Of a stretch of DNA of 64,000 nt, positions 26,234-34,845 are shown piece after piece. Both the position numbers and the translations under genes were made by a program. Within the stretch, counting starts at the first letter, position 1, and every line of letters starts with the position of its first letter. Below the pieces are notes generated by a model, which did not search any database, had not been told where the DNA came from, and saw only the letters and a program-made list of their open reading frames with translations. This stretch comes from JACQAP01 sp035275265 (GTDB lineage Bacteria; Pseudomonadota; Gammaproteobacteria; Burkholderiales; JACQAP01). The DNA is taken from assembly GCA_035275265.1 (NCBI GenBank), contig DATENC010000017.1, positions 212,628 through 276,627 of the forward strand, given 5' to 3'.

Positions 26234-26788
26234 TCAGTTGGCGAGGCCAATGATTGCGCCGCTCGAGCAGTGATACACCATGCTGCTTGCGCCATAGCAC
26301 CAGACGATGTCATTGTTGAGCTGCGGCCGGTACACCGGCATTTCGCCATCGGTGGCGAGGCACGGACACTGCGCGCAAGCATCCTTGCCACAGCAATCGC
26401 GGTAGGCGATCAGGTACATCTTGCCGTCGTCCGGGTTCAGGCAACTCCCGATCCACGAAGACGGGGAGGGTTCGGAACCCGGTGGGCAGGTAGCCGGACC
26501 GCCGCCGCAACACGCGCACAGGTAGCCGTCGCTGGAGCAGTAGCGCCAGTAGTTGCATGCTGTCGGGTCCTTGGTCTGCGCATTTTGAGTAAAAGTCTTG
26601 AAGGCGCCGTGGGCTTCGGCAGCATGCGCCTTGCGGCTTACGGGCAGCAGCGGCACGGCTGCCGCACCGACCAGCACGCCGCCGAGCGTGGCGAGAAAGC
26701 TGCGCCGGGACAGTCTCTGTGCCGACGTGCGGGCCAGCCGCTCGATCGAGTTATCGAAGAAACCGAAGACGTTTTTCCTGGATGACAT
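26234..26788 (-). CDS. amine dehydrogenase small subunit (TTQ precursor)
   Basis: A 184-residue precursor of the light chain that carries tryptophan tryptophylquinone. A Tat signal is clear (RRSFLATLGGVLVGAAAVP, cut near AHA). The mature part is very Cys-rich (about 14 Cys), as expected for the disulfide-knotted light chain. The two tryptophans that form TTQ are W112 (SSWIGSC) and W163 (DIVWCYG). Whether the enzyme is methylamine (MauA) or aromatic amine (AauA) dehydrogenase cannot be settled by eye, so no symbol is given. Confidence 0.92.
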   Translation of the reverse strand: MSSRKNVFGFFDNSIERLARTSAQRLSRRSFLATLGGVLVGAAAVPLLPVSRKAHAAEAHGAFKTFTQNAQTKDPTACNYWRYCSSDGYLCACCGGGPATCPPGSEPSPSSWIGSCLNPDDGKMYLIAYRDCCGKDACAQCPCLATDGEMPVYRPQLNNDIVWCYGASSMVYHCSSGAIIGLAN

Positions 26789-26827
26789 TTGGTGCCTCCT
26801 CGCAGCTCGTCTATTCCGATATTGCGT

Positions 26828-27457
26828 TCAGGTGCTTTCCGCGACTTCCTTGCCCTTCGCGACATAACCCTTGGCCTTCAGGTAGGCCTGGATCGAGCCA
26901 TACCCGGTCTCCTTTGCGATCGCCAGGCTTTCCAGATGCTCGCGGCTGTTCACGAGGCCCTTGGCACGGATCACGCCCTCTTCGTCAATGAGGATGGCGT
27001 ATGGGAGCTTGCCGACCTGGAACGCCATGCCGACCTGCGGCGAGTTCAGATACGTGACCCGTTGTAGCCCGTGGCTCTCTATCATTTGCAGCTGCTCCGC
27101 GAGATCGCCGTCGCCCACCAGCGCGACATCCAGCTTCTCGCCGCCAGCGAAGGACTTGGCGATCGGGAGCAGTTTCTTGCACACCGGGCAGGTCGGCGAG
27201 ACGAACAGCAGCAGGCGCGACAGCCCGGATGGATGCGGCCCACCCAGATCCACCAGTTTGCCATGCAGATCATTGACCGAAATTTTGGGCGCCATGTCGC
27301 CCACTTCGGGCCCGCGGTCGGTCATCAGCGCACCCATCGGCGCGACGCGCTCATGCAGTACGCCCACCTGGCGGATCAGGCCGAACACCATCAGGCCGAG
27401 CGCGAGCACCACGATCCAAAGCAGCACATTGGAAATCATCAAAGCGTCGTAGCTCAT
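26828..27457 (-). CDS. mauD: MauD-type thiol-disulfide protein for small subunit maturation
   Basis: A 209-residue membrane-anchored thioredoxin-like protein. An N-terminal helix (residues about 8-28) is followed by a periplasmic thioredoxin fold with C90-P-V-C93. Family knowledge says MauD, with MauE, is needed for correct disulfides in the small subunit. Its start is immediately after the mauE stop and it precedes the small subunit gene by 39 bp. Confidence 0.88.
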   Translation of the reverse strand: MSYDALMISNVLLWIVVLALGLMVFGLIRQVGVLHERVAPMGALMTDRGPEVGDMAPKISVNDLHGKLVDLGGPHPSGLSRLLLFVSPTCPVCKKLLPIAKSFAGGEKLDVALVGDGDLAEQLQMIESHGLQRVTYLNSPQVGMAFQVGKLPYAILIDEEGVIRAKGLVNSREHLESLAIAKETGYGSIQAYLKAKGYVAKGKEVAEST

Positions 27458-28015
27458 TCAATTCCTCGAAGCCATTGGCTTGCGGAAGCCGGTGTCGTAG
27501 CGGGTCACCGGCTTGCGGGTGAGCACTCCAACCGAGTAGTAACCGAGGAATAGCATCAGGCTGGCCGCGACCACCAGGAACACGTCAAAGCTCCCGGTGG
27601 TCCGCGCACCTATCGGCAACCACAACAGTGCCGCGCCGCCGGCCAGCACCAAATTCCGGCCCACCAGCCACCCGCTTATGGTCTGCCTGAATCCCGACTT
27701 GAAGCAACCGCAGTCGATCTCGGTGCGGCCGCGCGCCAGGTTGATCGCCATCGCCATTGCGAACATCAACAGCAGTGCAAACGCGAGCGCGGCACCGAGA
27801 GGCCGCGTCGCTGGTAGCGCCACTCCGATGCCGGCGGCAAGCTCCGCCAACGGCAGCAGCGCCGCAAAGGCCGGCACCATCGCCGAGGGCAGCAGGCGAT
27901 AGCTGCTGACCACGCCCTGAAATTCGTCGCGCGCCCCCAGTTTGACCGCACCGCCATGAAGAAACACCAGTGCCAGCAGGCAGACAAACACATAGTGTAT
28001 GACTGGATCGATCAT
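27458..28015 (-). CDS. mauE: MauE-type membrane protein
   Basis: A 185-residue integral membrane protein with four or five helices (YVFVCLLALVFLHGGAVKLG; AALAFALLLMFAMAMAIN; then two more). The CGCF motif in EIDCGCFKSGF is typical of MauE/DoxX-like proteins that work with MauD in electron transfer for disulfide formation. It starts six bases after the large subunit gene, in the fixed order B-E-D-A. Confidence 0.88.
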   Translation of the reverse strand: MIDPVIHYVFVCLLALVFLHGGAVKLGARDEFQGVVSSYRLLPSAMVPAFAALLPLAELAAGIGVALPATRPLGAALAFALLLMFAMAMAINLARGRTEIDCGCFKSGFRQTISGWLVGRNLVLAGGAALLWLPIGARTTGSFDVFLVVAASLMLFLGYYSVGVLTRKPVTRYDTGFRKPMASRN

Positions 28016-28021
28016 CGGGTT

Positions 28022-29224
28022 TCAGTCACCGTCCGCCATCAGCACATAGGGCGAAAGTCCCAGCCCTTCGAGCTTGCCGCGGTTCTTTCCGGTTTTGGGA
28101 TCCCAGGCATAAAGGGCGGCGGTCTCGGTGAGCGTGAACAGGATCGGCTTCTCGTCGTTGGTTACCTTGAGCGTATGGGCGTGGGCAGCACCGAGTTTGA
28201 TCCGCTGCACACGCTTCCGGGTCTTCATGTTGTAAACCCAGACCTCCTCGCCGGCCTGCTTGTGGGTCCACTTGAGACCCCGATGCATGAGCACGTACAG
28301 GCGCTGGGTTGCGGCACTGTAACTGACCGGCATCCAGCCGCCGGGACGCCACTTGTTTTTCCTGTCGTCCGCGCTGAGCAGGCTCCAGGGTTTCTCGAAA
28401 GCGGGTTCATCCGGTGTGAGGTCAGCCGTAATGATCTTACCCTCGTAGGTCAGGAAGTGAACCTTGTTCGCCTGCTTGTCGAACGCAGCATGCTCGTACA
28501 CGGGATCGTTTTCGGCATCGAAGAACGCTGCGCTACGGTTGCTGGTGGCCGCGAGCTCGTCGTCGTGGTTGACGGTAAGCAGGGTTCCGTCAGCGCACAC
28601 CGAGGAAAAGCGGCCGGGCGCGGACGGAAACACCAGCGCGCAGCCGGGGGTCTCGATTTCTCCCTTGTACGACATGTCGGCCGTTTCCACCACGCTGATG
28701 GCGGTGGAGGGCGACATGTTGTAGGAGTAGACATAGCGTCCATCGGACGAGACATCCATGTTGTTCCGTTTGGTCACTACCAGGAAACGTCCTTTTTCCA
28801 GGATTGCCTCGCCGACCGGCTTCAGGCTTTGCGCATCCCAGGCGGTGACGACGTCCGTGCGCTCGCCGCGATCGCCACGCGCCCAATAGGTATCCGCGTA
28901 GTAAAGCCTGGAGTGATCGGGCGCGATCGCCAGGTTGCCGGCGGCGCCGGCGCCGAACATTCCGATGATCTTCAATTTGTCGCCATCAACCACCCAGACC
29001 TTGGAGCGGCTGAAAACCGGGAAGATAGGCTCGACCACATAAAGACGATGCGGCCCGGCCGCGGGCAGCGTGTTGATGTTGTGCTCCTCGCCGACCTCCA
29101 GTTTGGCGTCCTCGTGTATCGCTTCGAGGCTGCCGCGTTCGTCCGCCAGCGACAAGGACGATGTCTGAATCACGGAAAGCGCGAAAGCGCCTGCGACGAA
29201 TAGAGTTGGAAGTTTGCGTGTCAT
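28022..29224 (-). CDS. amine dehydrogenase large subunit
   Basis: A 400-residue periplasmic subunit with a signal peptide (MTRKLPTLFVAGAFALSVIQ). The rest is a beta-propeller of the MauB/AauB family, with conserved AGPHRLYVVEP and NNMDVSSDGRYVYSYNMSP. With the TTQ small subunit it oxidatively deaminates primary amines to aldehyde and ammonia. It is the first gene of the operon; ATG 29224 has GGAGACATG context. Substrate class is not decidable. Confidence 0.88.
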   Translation of the reverse strand: MTRKLPTLFVAGAFALSVIQTSSLSLADERGSLEAIHEDAKLEVGEEHNINTLPAAGPHRLYVVEPIFPVFSRSKVWVVDGDKLKIIGMFGAGAAGNLAIAPDHSRLYYADTYWARGDRGERTDVVTAWDAQSLKPVGEAILEKGRFLVVTKRNNMDVSSDGRYVYSYNMSPSTAISVVETADMSYKGEIETPGCALVFPSAPGRFSSVCADGTLLTVNHDDELAATSNRSAAFFDAENDPVYEHAAFDKQANKVHFLTYEGKIITADLTPDEPAFEKPWSLLSADDRKNKWRPGGWMPVSYSAATQRLYVLMHRGLKWTHKQAGEEVWVYNMKTRKRVQRIKLGAAHAHTLKVTNDEKPILFTLTETAALYAWDPKTGKNRGKLEGLGLSPYVLMADGD

Positions 29225-29704
29225 GTCTCCTCCGTTATCAGCCGTAACCAGCGTTGCCCGCACACCGTCGCGCGAATTGGGGGGGTTGGTTTTATTCTAG
29301 CCATGACAAAGTAATTGTGCCACCCGGTTTTGTTTTGCCGGCACCGGAACCGAGCCACGGCCCCGACTCGCGCACGCGGGGAGGGCGCGGTGCAAATCCC
29401 CGGACATTCCAGTGCATTGGCGTCCGACACCGCACAAACCCGGTGCGTGCAGCGGCTCGCTTGCGTGACCGAGTTCCTCCAAAAGCATGCCTTTGTGCGC
29501 ATCGCGGCGTGGCAAGCACATGAAAGGCAACGGCATTCGTTTCTACGGCGAAGTATCGGCACGGTTGTTGCAGAACAGTCACGCGCAATCTCAAAACCTG
29601 CTCGTCGCAAGACGAACCGAATTGCCGCAGCCAGAGGCGCACCGTCCGGTGGTCCGGGATCCGCGGACGCCAGGTCACTAATCAACATCTTTCAGGGGAG
29701 TTAC
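29225..29704. other. divergent intergenic region
   Basis: This 480-bp region separates the amine dehydrogenase and urea transporter operons. Frames open upstream of urtA lack coding character. I searched by eye for sigma-54 and NtrC-type sites, expected for nitrogen genes, and found none that fit. A run of seven G lies near 29278-29286. Promoters must be here but I cannot place them. Confidence 0.4.
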
Positions 29705-30946
29705 ATGAATCGCAGACACTTATTGAAGTCGTTGATCGTAATCGCGTTCTCTGCGATGTCGGCAACGGCGATGGCCGCCGACACCATCAAGGTCGGCATC
29801 CTGCACTCGCTCTCGGGGACCATGGCGATTTCGGAAACGGCGCTAAAGAACACGGCGCTGATGGCGATCGAGGAGATCAATGCCAAGGGCGGTCTGCTTG
29901 GCAAGAAACTCGAGCCGGTGGTGGTCGACCCGGCGTCGAATTGGCCGCTGTTCGCCGAGAAGGCGCGCCAGTTGATCACCCAGGACAAGGTGGCCGTGGT
30001 GTTCGGCTGCTGGACCTCCGTGTCTCGCAAGTCCGTCCTGCCAGTGTTCGAAGAACTGAATAGCCTGTTGTTCTACCCGGTGCAGTATGAAGGTGAGGAG
30101 CTTTCCCAGAACGTGTTCTATACCGGCGCGGCACCCAATCAGCAGGCCATTCCCGCGGTCGAGTACCTGATGGGCGAAGAAGGCGGCGTCGCCAAACGCT
30201 GGTTCCTGCTCGGCACCGACTATGTTTATCCGCGTACTACCAACAAGATCTTGCGCGCGTTCCTCAAGGCAAAAGGCGTGGCCGAGGCGGATATCGAGGA
30301 GGTGTACACGCCGTTTGGGCACAGCGACTACCAGACGATCGTCGCCAACATCAAGAAGTTTTCCGCCGGTGGCAAGACCGCCGTGATCTCCACTATCAAC
30401 GGTGACTCCAATGTGCCTTTTTACAAGGAACTGGGCAATGCCGGGCTGAAAGCCACTGACGTGCCGGTGGTGGCGTTCTCGGTCGGCGAAGAGGAACTGC
30501 GCGGTATCGACACCAAACCCCTGCTCGGCCACCTGGCCGCGTGGAACTACTTCATGTCGGTGAAGAACCCGCAAAACACGGCGTTCATCAAGATGTACAA
30601 GGATTGGGCCAAGAAGAACAAGCTGCCGAACCTCGACACCGTAGTGACGAACGATCCGATGGAAGCCACATACGTCGGAATCCACATGTGGGCGCAGGCG
30701 GTGAAGAAGGCGGGCGCCATCGACGTCGACAAGGTTCGCGTGGCCATGGCCGGCCAGACTTTCAAGGCGCCGTCCGGATTTACACTGACGATGGACAAGA
30801 CAAACCATCACCTGCACAAGCCGGTCATGATCGGTGAAGTCACGGGCGACGGTCAGTTCAACGTTGTGTGGAAGACCAAGGGTCCGATCCGCGCGCAGCC
30901 GTGGAGTCCATTTATCACGGGCAATGAAAGCAGGCAGGGGTTGTAA
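29705..30946 (+). CDS. urtA: urea ABC transporter substrate-binding protein UrtA
   Basis: A 413-residue periplasmic binding protein. The signal peptide (MNRRHLLKSLIVIAFSAMSA) precedes the highly conserved UrtA body with GILHSLSGTMAISE, VVVDPASNWPLFAEKA and LHKPVMIGE. It captures urea for the UrtBC-UrtDE importer. ATG 29705 has a CAGGGGAG site. A terminator follows the gene, so UrtA is likely made in excess of the membrane parts. Confidence 0.95.
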   Translation: MNRRHLLKSLIVIAFSAMSATAMAADTIKVGILHSLSGTMAISETALKNTALMAIEEINAKGGLLGKKLEPVVVDPASNWPLFAEKARQLITQDKVAVVFGCWTSVSRKSVLPVFEELNSLLFYPVQYEGEELSQNVFYTGAAPNQQAIPAVEYLMGEEGGVAKRWFLLGTDYVYPRTTNKILRAFLKAKGVAEADIEEVYTPFGHSDYQTIVANIKKFSAGGKTAVISTINGDSNVPFYKELGNAGLKATDVPVVAFSVGEEELRGIDTKPLLGHLAAWNYFMSVKNPQNTAFIKMYKDWAKKNKLPNLDTVVTNDPMEATYVGIHMWAQAVKKAGAIDVDKVRVAMAGQTFKAPSGFTLTMDKTNHHLHKPVMIGEVTGDGQFNVVWKTKGPIRAQPWSPFITGNESRQGL

Positions 30947-31019
30947 TCGTATCGACCGACCCGCGGTTAGCGCGTTCTCCCTCCGCGCATCCCGCGGAGC
31001 CGGAAACAGCATCAGGGAA

Positions 31020-31061
31020 GGGCCTGCGGATAGCCAGTGATTGGCCGCGGGCCCTTTTTTT
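31020..31061 (+). terminator. intrinsic terminator after urtA
   Basis: GGGCCTGCGG (31020-31029) pairs with CCGCGGGCCC (31045-31054), with one G-T pair, and is followed by seven T. It probably stops most transcripts after urtA and lets a fraction through to urtB. Confidence 0.85.
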
Positions 31062-31094
31062 GATTCCCGTTCGCGCGACACAAGGAAAACGCGC

Positions 31095-32699
31095 TTGAAA
31101 CCGGTATTGCTTGTTCTTGCATTCGTTGCAGCGTTCGCCTGCGCCGCCACGGCGCGCGCGTTCGACGAGCAGGTCGTTGCTGGGCTGGGCGCCGAGGACG
31201 TAGGCGCCAAGCTCGAGGCCATCAATGCGCTGGTCGCGTCCGGCGAGGAAGCCGCGCTCGCGCTGTTACAGGCCATGCAGGATGGCCAGGTCAACGTCAC
31301 ACCCTCCGGCCGCGTGGTGGTCGTCCGGGACGACAAGGTTTTCGAAGCGGCCACCATGGCGCCGATCGAACCTGCGCCCGAAGGGCTGGAAGGCATCGTC
31401 GTCAACAACAGAATTCGCGGGGCGCTCGACACCGCCATCGGCGCGCTCAAGCTGCTGTCGCCCGATCGCGCGGTGCGGCTTGCGTCGGCGAAGGCGATCG
31501 AAGCAACCAGCCAGACTGCATTGCTGCCACTGATCGAGAAGGCGATCGCAAGGGAGAGCGATGTTGGAATCAGGCAATCGTTGCAACAGACCAAGGCTGC
31601 GCTGGACCTGAAAAACGGCGATCCCGGAATCCGGCTGAACGCAGTAAGGACGCTGGCCGAGAGCAATCAGGCGCAGGTCAGGACGCGGCTGCTGGCGTTA
31701 TTGGAAAAAGACGCCTCCGGAAGCTTCATCGAGCCAGACGAAAAAGTGCGCGCGGCGGCGGAACAGTCTATTGGGTCGATACAGAACCGGCTGCTGATCA
31801 GCGACTACCTCGCTCGCCTGTTCACCGGGCTGTCGCTCGGCAGCATTCTCCTGTTGGTGGCGCTGGGACTGGCGATTACCTACGGCTTGCTTGGCGTCAT
31901 CAACATGGCGCACGGCGAGATGCTGATGATCGGCGCCTATGCGACCTTCGTCACGCAGCAGTTGTTCAAATCCTATGCGCCCGGGCTGTTCGAATGGTAT
32001 CTGGTCGCCGCCATCCCGGTGGCATTTGCTGCCTCTGCGCTGGTCGGCATGGCGCTGGAGCGCAGCGTGATCCGCTGGCTTTACGGGCGGCCGCTGGAAA
32101 CGTTGCTCGCCACCTGGGGCATCAGTCTGTTTCTGATCCAGTTGGTGCGACAGATCTTCGGCGCTCAGAACGTGGAAGTGGCCAACCCCTCGTGGATGTC
32201 GGGCGGGGTGGAACTCACCAACATGGTGCTGCCGTACAACCGCATCGTCATCATCGCCTTCTCGATGTTCGTGCTGTTGTTGATGTGGCTGATGCTGTCG
32301 CGCACACGGCTCGGTCTGTTCGTCCGTGGTGTGACGCAGAACCGCACCATGGCTTCCTGCATGGGCGTGCCCACCGCGCGCGTGGACCTGCTGGCGTTCG
32401 GGCTGGGTTCGGGCGTAGCCGGGCTCGCAGGCTGCGCGCTGTCGCAGATCGGCAATGTCGGCCCCGACCTCGGACAGAGCTACATCATCGATTCATTCAT
32501 GGTCGTCGTGCTCGGCGGTGTCGGCCAGCTTGCCGGCACCGTTTATGCGGCGCTCGGCCTGGGCGTGCTTTCGAAATTTCTGGAGCCGCACATCGGGGCG
32601 GTGCTCACAAAGATCCTGGTCCTGGTCCTGATCATCGCCTTTATCCAGAAGCGCCCACAGGGGCTGTTCTCACTGAAAGGGCGCGCCGTTGAAGCTTGA
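31095..32699 (+). CDS. urtB: urea ABC transporter permease UrtB
   Basis: A 534-residue permease of the branched-chain amino acid (LivH) type. Residues 1-22 are a signal-like segment; about 220 periplasmic residues follow, the usual UrtB extension. The membrane domain then begins at about 240 (GLSLGSILLLVALGLAITYG), with the LivH motif GLLGVINMAHGEMLMIGAY. TTG 31095 is chosen because it gives the signal peptide and follows AAGGAAA; the frame also extends to 31041 inside the terminator. Confidence 0.9.
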   Translation: MKPVLLVLAFVAAFACAATARAFDEQVVAGLGAEDVGAKLEAINALVASGEEAALALLQAMQDGQVNVTPSGRVVVVRDDKVFEAATMAPIEPAPEGLEGIVVNNRIRGALDTAIGALKLLSPDRAVRLASAKAIEATSQTALLPLIEKAIARESDVGIRQSLQQTKAALDLKNGDPGIRLNAVRTLAESNQAQVRTRLLALLEKDASGSFIEPDEKVRAAAEQSIGSIQNRLLISDYLARLFTGLSLGSILLLVALGLAITYGLLGVINMAHGEMLMIGAYATFVTQQLFKSYAPGLFEWYLVAAIPVAFAASALVGMALERSVIRWLYGRPLETLLATWGISLFLIQLVRQIFGAQNVEVANPSWMSGGVELTNMVLPYNRIVIIAFSMFVLLLMWLMLSRTRLGLFVRGVTQNRTMASCMGVPTARVDLLAFGLGSGVAGLAGCALSQIGNVGPDLGQSYIIDSFMVVVLGGVGQLAGTVYAALGLGVLSKFLEPHIGAVLTKILVLVLIIAFIQKRPQGLFSLKGRAVEA

Positions 32700-33807
32700 A
32701 AAACTGGAAATGCGATTCGTCCCGCGCAGCGAACCGCTGTTCAGCAGGGCTGGCTGGGCGGCAATAGGGGCCTTTGCGCTGGTCACGCTGCTGGTGCTGC
32801 CACTGCTTTACCTGCTGCCGGCGCCGGATAGTCCGCTGCACGTGTCGGCGTACACCATTACGCTGGCCGGCAAGATCATGTGTTATTGCATCGTCGCCAT
32901 GGCGATGAACCTGATCTGGGGTTATACCGGCATTCTCTCGCTCGGCCACGGCGTGTTCTTCGCGCTCGGCGGTTACGCATTCGGCATGTACCTTATGCGC
33001 CAGATCGGCCGCGAGGGGCAGTACCAGTCGGAATTGCCGGACTTCATGGTGTTTTTGGATTGGAAAGCCTTTCCGTGGTTCTGGACCGGGTCGGAACACT
33101 TTCTCTGGAGCGCCACGTTGGTGATCCTGGCGCCCGGTCTGCTGGCGCTGGTGTTCGGCTACTTCGCCTTCCGCTCGCGCATCAAGGGCGTGTACTTCTC
33201 CATCATTACACAGGCGATGACGTTCGCCTTCATGCTGCTGTTTTTCCGCAACGACACCGGGTTCGGCGGCAACAACGGTTTCACCGATTTCAAGCGCGTG
33301 CTGGGATTTCCGATCACCGCGCCTTCGACGCGTGCCGTGATCTTCGCGCTCACCGCGCTGGCCTTGATCGGTGTGGTCCTTCTGACGCGCTTCCTGATCC
33401 GCTCGAAAGTTGGCCGCGTCCTGACCGCCATCCGTGACTCGGAAGGCCGGCTGATGTTCTCCGGCTACAACCCGCTCGGCTACAAACTGTTCGTGTGGAC
33501 GCTTTCGGCGGTGCTGTGTGGCGTCGCCGGTGCACTGTACGTGCCGCAGGTGGGCATCATCAATCCGAGCGAAATGTCTCCGGCCAATTCGATCGAGATC
33601 GCGGTGTGGGTCGCGGTCGGCGGCCGCGGCACCCTGATCGGGCCGCTCCTGGGTGCGGGGGTGGTGAACGGCGCGAAGAGCTTCTTCACCCAGACCTTTC
33701 CCGAGTATTGGCTGTTTTTCCTCGGTTTGCTTTTCATCCTGGTGACCCTATTCATGCCCAAGGGAGTCATTGGTCTCCTGAGCCCGGTTAGTTGGAAACG
33801 CACGTGA
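32689..33807 (+). CDS. urtC: urea ABC transporter permease UrtC
   Basis: A 372-residue LivM-type permease with about eight to ten helices. The motif NLIWGYTGILSLGHGVFFALGG marks the family. It overlaps the end of urtB by 11 bases from TTG 32689; ATG 32710 is an alternative with a weaker ribosome site. It pairs with UrtB to form the channel. The urtD start overlaps its stop by four bases. Confidence 0.92.
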   Translation: MKLEKLEMRFVPRSEPLFSRAGWAAIGAFALVTLLVLPLLYLLPAPDSPLHVSAYTITLAGKIMCYCIVAMAMNLIWGYTGILSLGHGVFFALGGYAFGMYLMRQIGREGQYQSELPDFMVFLDWKAFPWFWTGSEHFLWSATLVILAPGLLALVFGYFAFRSRIKGVYFSIITQAMTFAFMLLFFRNDTGFGGNNGFTDFKRVLGFPITAPSTRAVIFALTALALIGVVLLTRFLIRSKVGRVLTAIRDSEGRLMFSGYNPLGYKLFVWTLSAVLCGVAGALYVPQVGIINPSEMSPANSIEIAVWVAVGGRGTLIGPLLGAGVVNGAKSFFTQTFPEYWLFFLGLLFILVTLFMPKGVIGLLSPVSWKRT

Positions 33808-34625
33808 ACACGACATCCGAAGAAGTCAGCGTCAGTGGCAGTACTTCTGGACTAAGCCATTTTCTGCAAGGCGGGGTAGACACCACCCACGGCCCGATTC
33901 TCTATCTCGACGACATCACGGTGAGCTTCGATGGCTTCAAGGCGCTCAACAAGCTCACGCTGACCGTCGAGGCCGGCGAGCTGCGCTGCGTGATCGGTCC
34001 GAATGGCGCGGGCAAGACCACGATGATGGACGTGATCACCGGCAAGACCAGGCCCGACGAAGGCTCCGCGTTCTTCGGACAGACCATCGATCTGACGCGT
34101 CTTACCGAACCGGAGATCGCGCACGCAGGCATCGGCCGCAAGTTCCAGAAACCGACCGTGTTCGAGAACCATACGGTGTTCGAGAATCTCGAACTGGCGA
34201 TGAAGACCGACAAGCGTGTCTGGGCGAGTCTGCGCGCACGGCTGAACGGGGAACAACTGGACCGCATCTCCAAAACCCTTGGACTGATTAAGCTGCGGAA
34301 TGAAGCCGATCGCCTCGCAGGACTGTTGTCCCACGGTCAGAAGCAGTGGCTGGAAATCGGCATGCTGCTCATGCAGGAACCGCGACTACTGCTGCTCGAT
34401 GAACCTGTTGCCGGCATGACCGACGAGGAAACCGAGCGCACCGCGGAATTGTTCAAGTCGCTGGCGGGCGAGCGCTCAGTGGTGGTAGTCGAGCATGACA
34501 TGGAGTTCATCGGCTCCATCGCCAGCGTCGTCACCGTGCTGCACGAAGGTGCCGTGCTCGCCGAAGGCACGATGGACGCCGTGAAGAACGACGAGCGCGT
34601 CATCGAGGTGTACTTGGGTCGTTAG
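33804..34625 (+). CDS. urtD: urea ABC transporter ATPase UrtD
   Basis: A 273-residue LivG-type ATPase. Walker A is GPNGAGKTT, the signature is LLSHGQKQWLEI and Walker B is RLLLLDEPVAGM. The SHGQ form of the signature is usual for UrtD. GTG 33804 overlaps the urtC stop as GTGA, so the pair is translationally coupled. The first 30 residues are a variable leader. Confidence 0.93.
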   Translation: MNTTSEEVSVSGSTSGLSHFLQGGVDTTHGPILYLDDITVSFDGFKALNKLTLTVEAGELRCVIGPNGAGKTTMMDVITGKTRPDEGSAFFGQTIDLTRLTEPEIAHAGIGRKFQKPTVFENHTVFENLELAMKTDKRVWASLRARLNGEQLDRISKTLGLIKLRNEADRLAGLLSHGQKQWLEIGMLLMQEPRLLLLDEPVAGMTDEETERTAELFKSLAGERSVVVVEHDMEFIGSIASVVTVLHEGAVLAEGTMDAVKNDERVIEVYLGR

Positions 34626-34652
34626 TCTCCGCGTGTTCCGAGGAAGATCGTT

Positions 34653-34828
34653 GACGCAGAGGATTTCTTCACAATACCCCCTTGAGGGGTACGCAGAATT
34701 AAAAACAGAGGGCGCAAAGAATGAAAAAGTTGGAACGTAAGGTCGAAAGCGCGGGCCACACGTATGGTTCCTCCTCTGTCCGTTGCTCTTCTCTGTGCTC
34801 TCCGGATTTTCTCTGTGGCCTCTGCGTC
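34653..34828. repeat. foldback repeat between urtD and urtE
   Basis: GACGCAGAGG (34653-34662) and CCTCTGCGTC (34819-34828) are perfect inverted ends of a 176-bp segment. Inside, ACAGAGG and CCTCTGT also pair, and CCCCTTGAGGGG is a small hairpin. The right end shares TTTCTCTGT and GGCCTCTGCG with the repeat upstream of imuA. It appears to be an inserted dispersed element that separates urtE from an otherwise overlapping operon. Confidence 0.65.
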
Positions 34829-34845
34829 CCACGCTTTCTAAGAGC

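Noticed and set aside
27956..29203. 415-codon plus-strand open frame opposite the amine dehydrogenase large subunit
   Set aside because: The minus-strand protein matches the propeller family in full; the plus frame has no support.
29225..29704. Sigma-54/NtrC promoter for urtA or the amine dehydrogenase operon
   Set aside because: TGGCAC appears on the minus strand near 29320, but the required TTGC at the right spacing is missing.
29843..31666. 607-codon minus-strand open frame across urtA and urtB
   Set aside because: It crosses two firmly identified genes and a terminator on the other strand.
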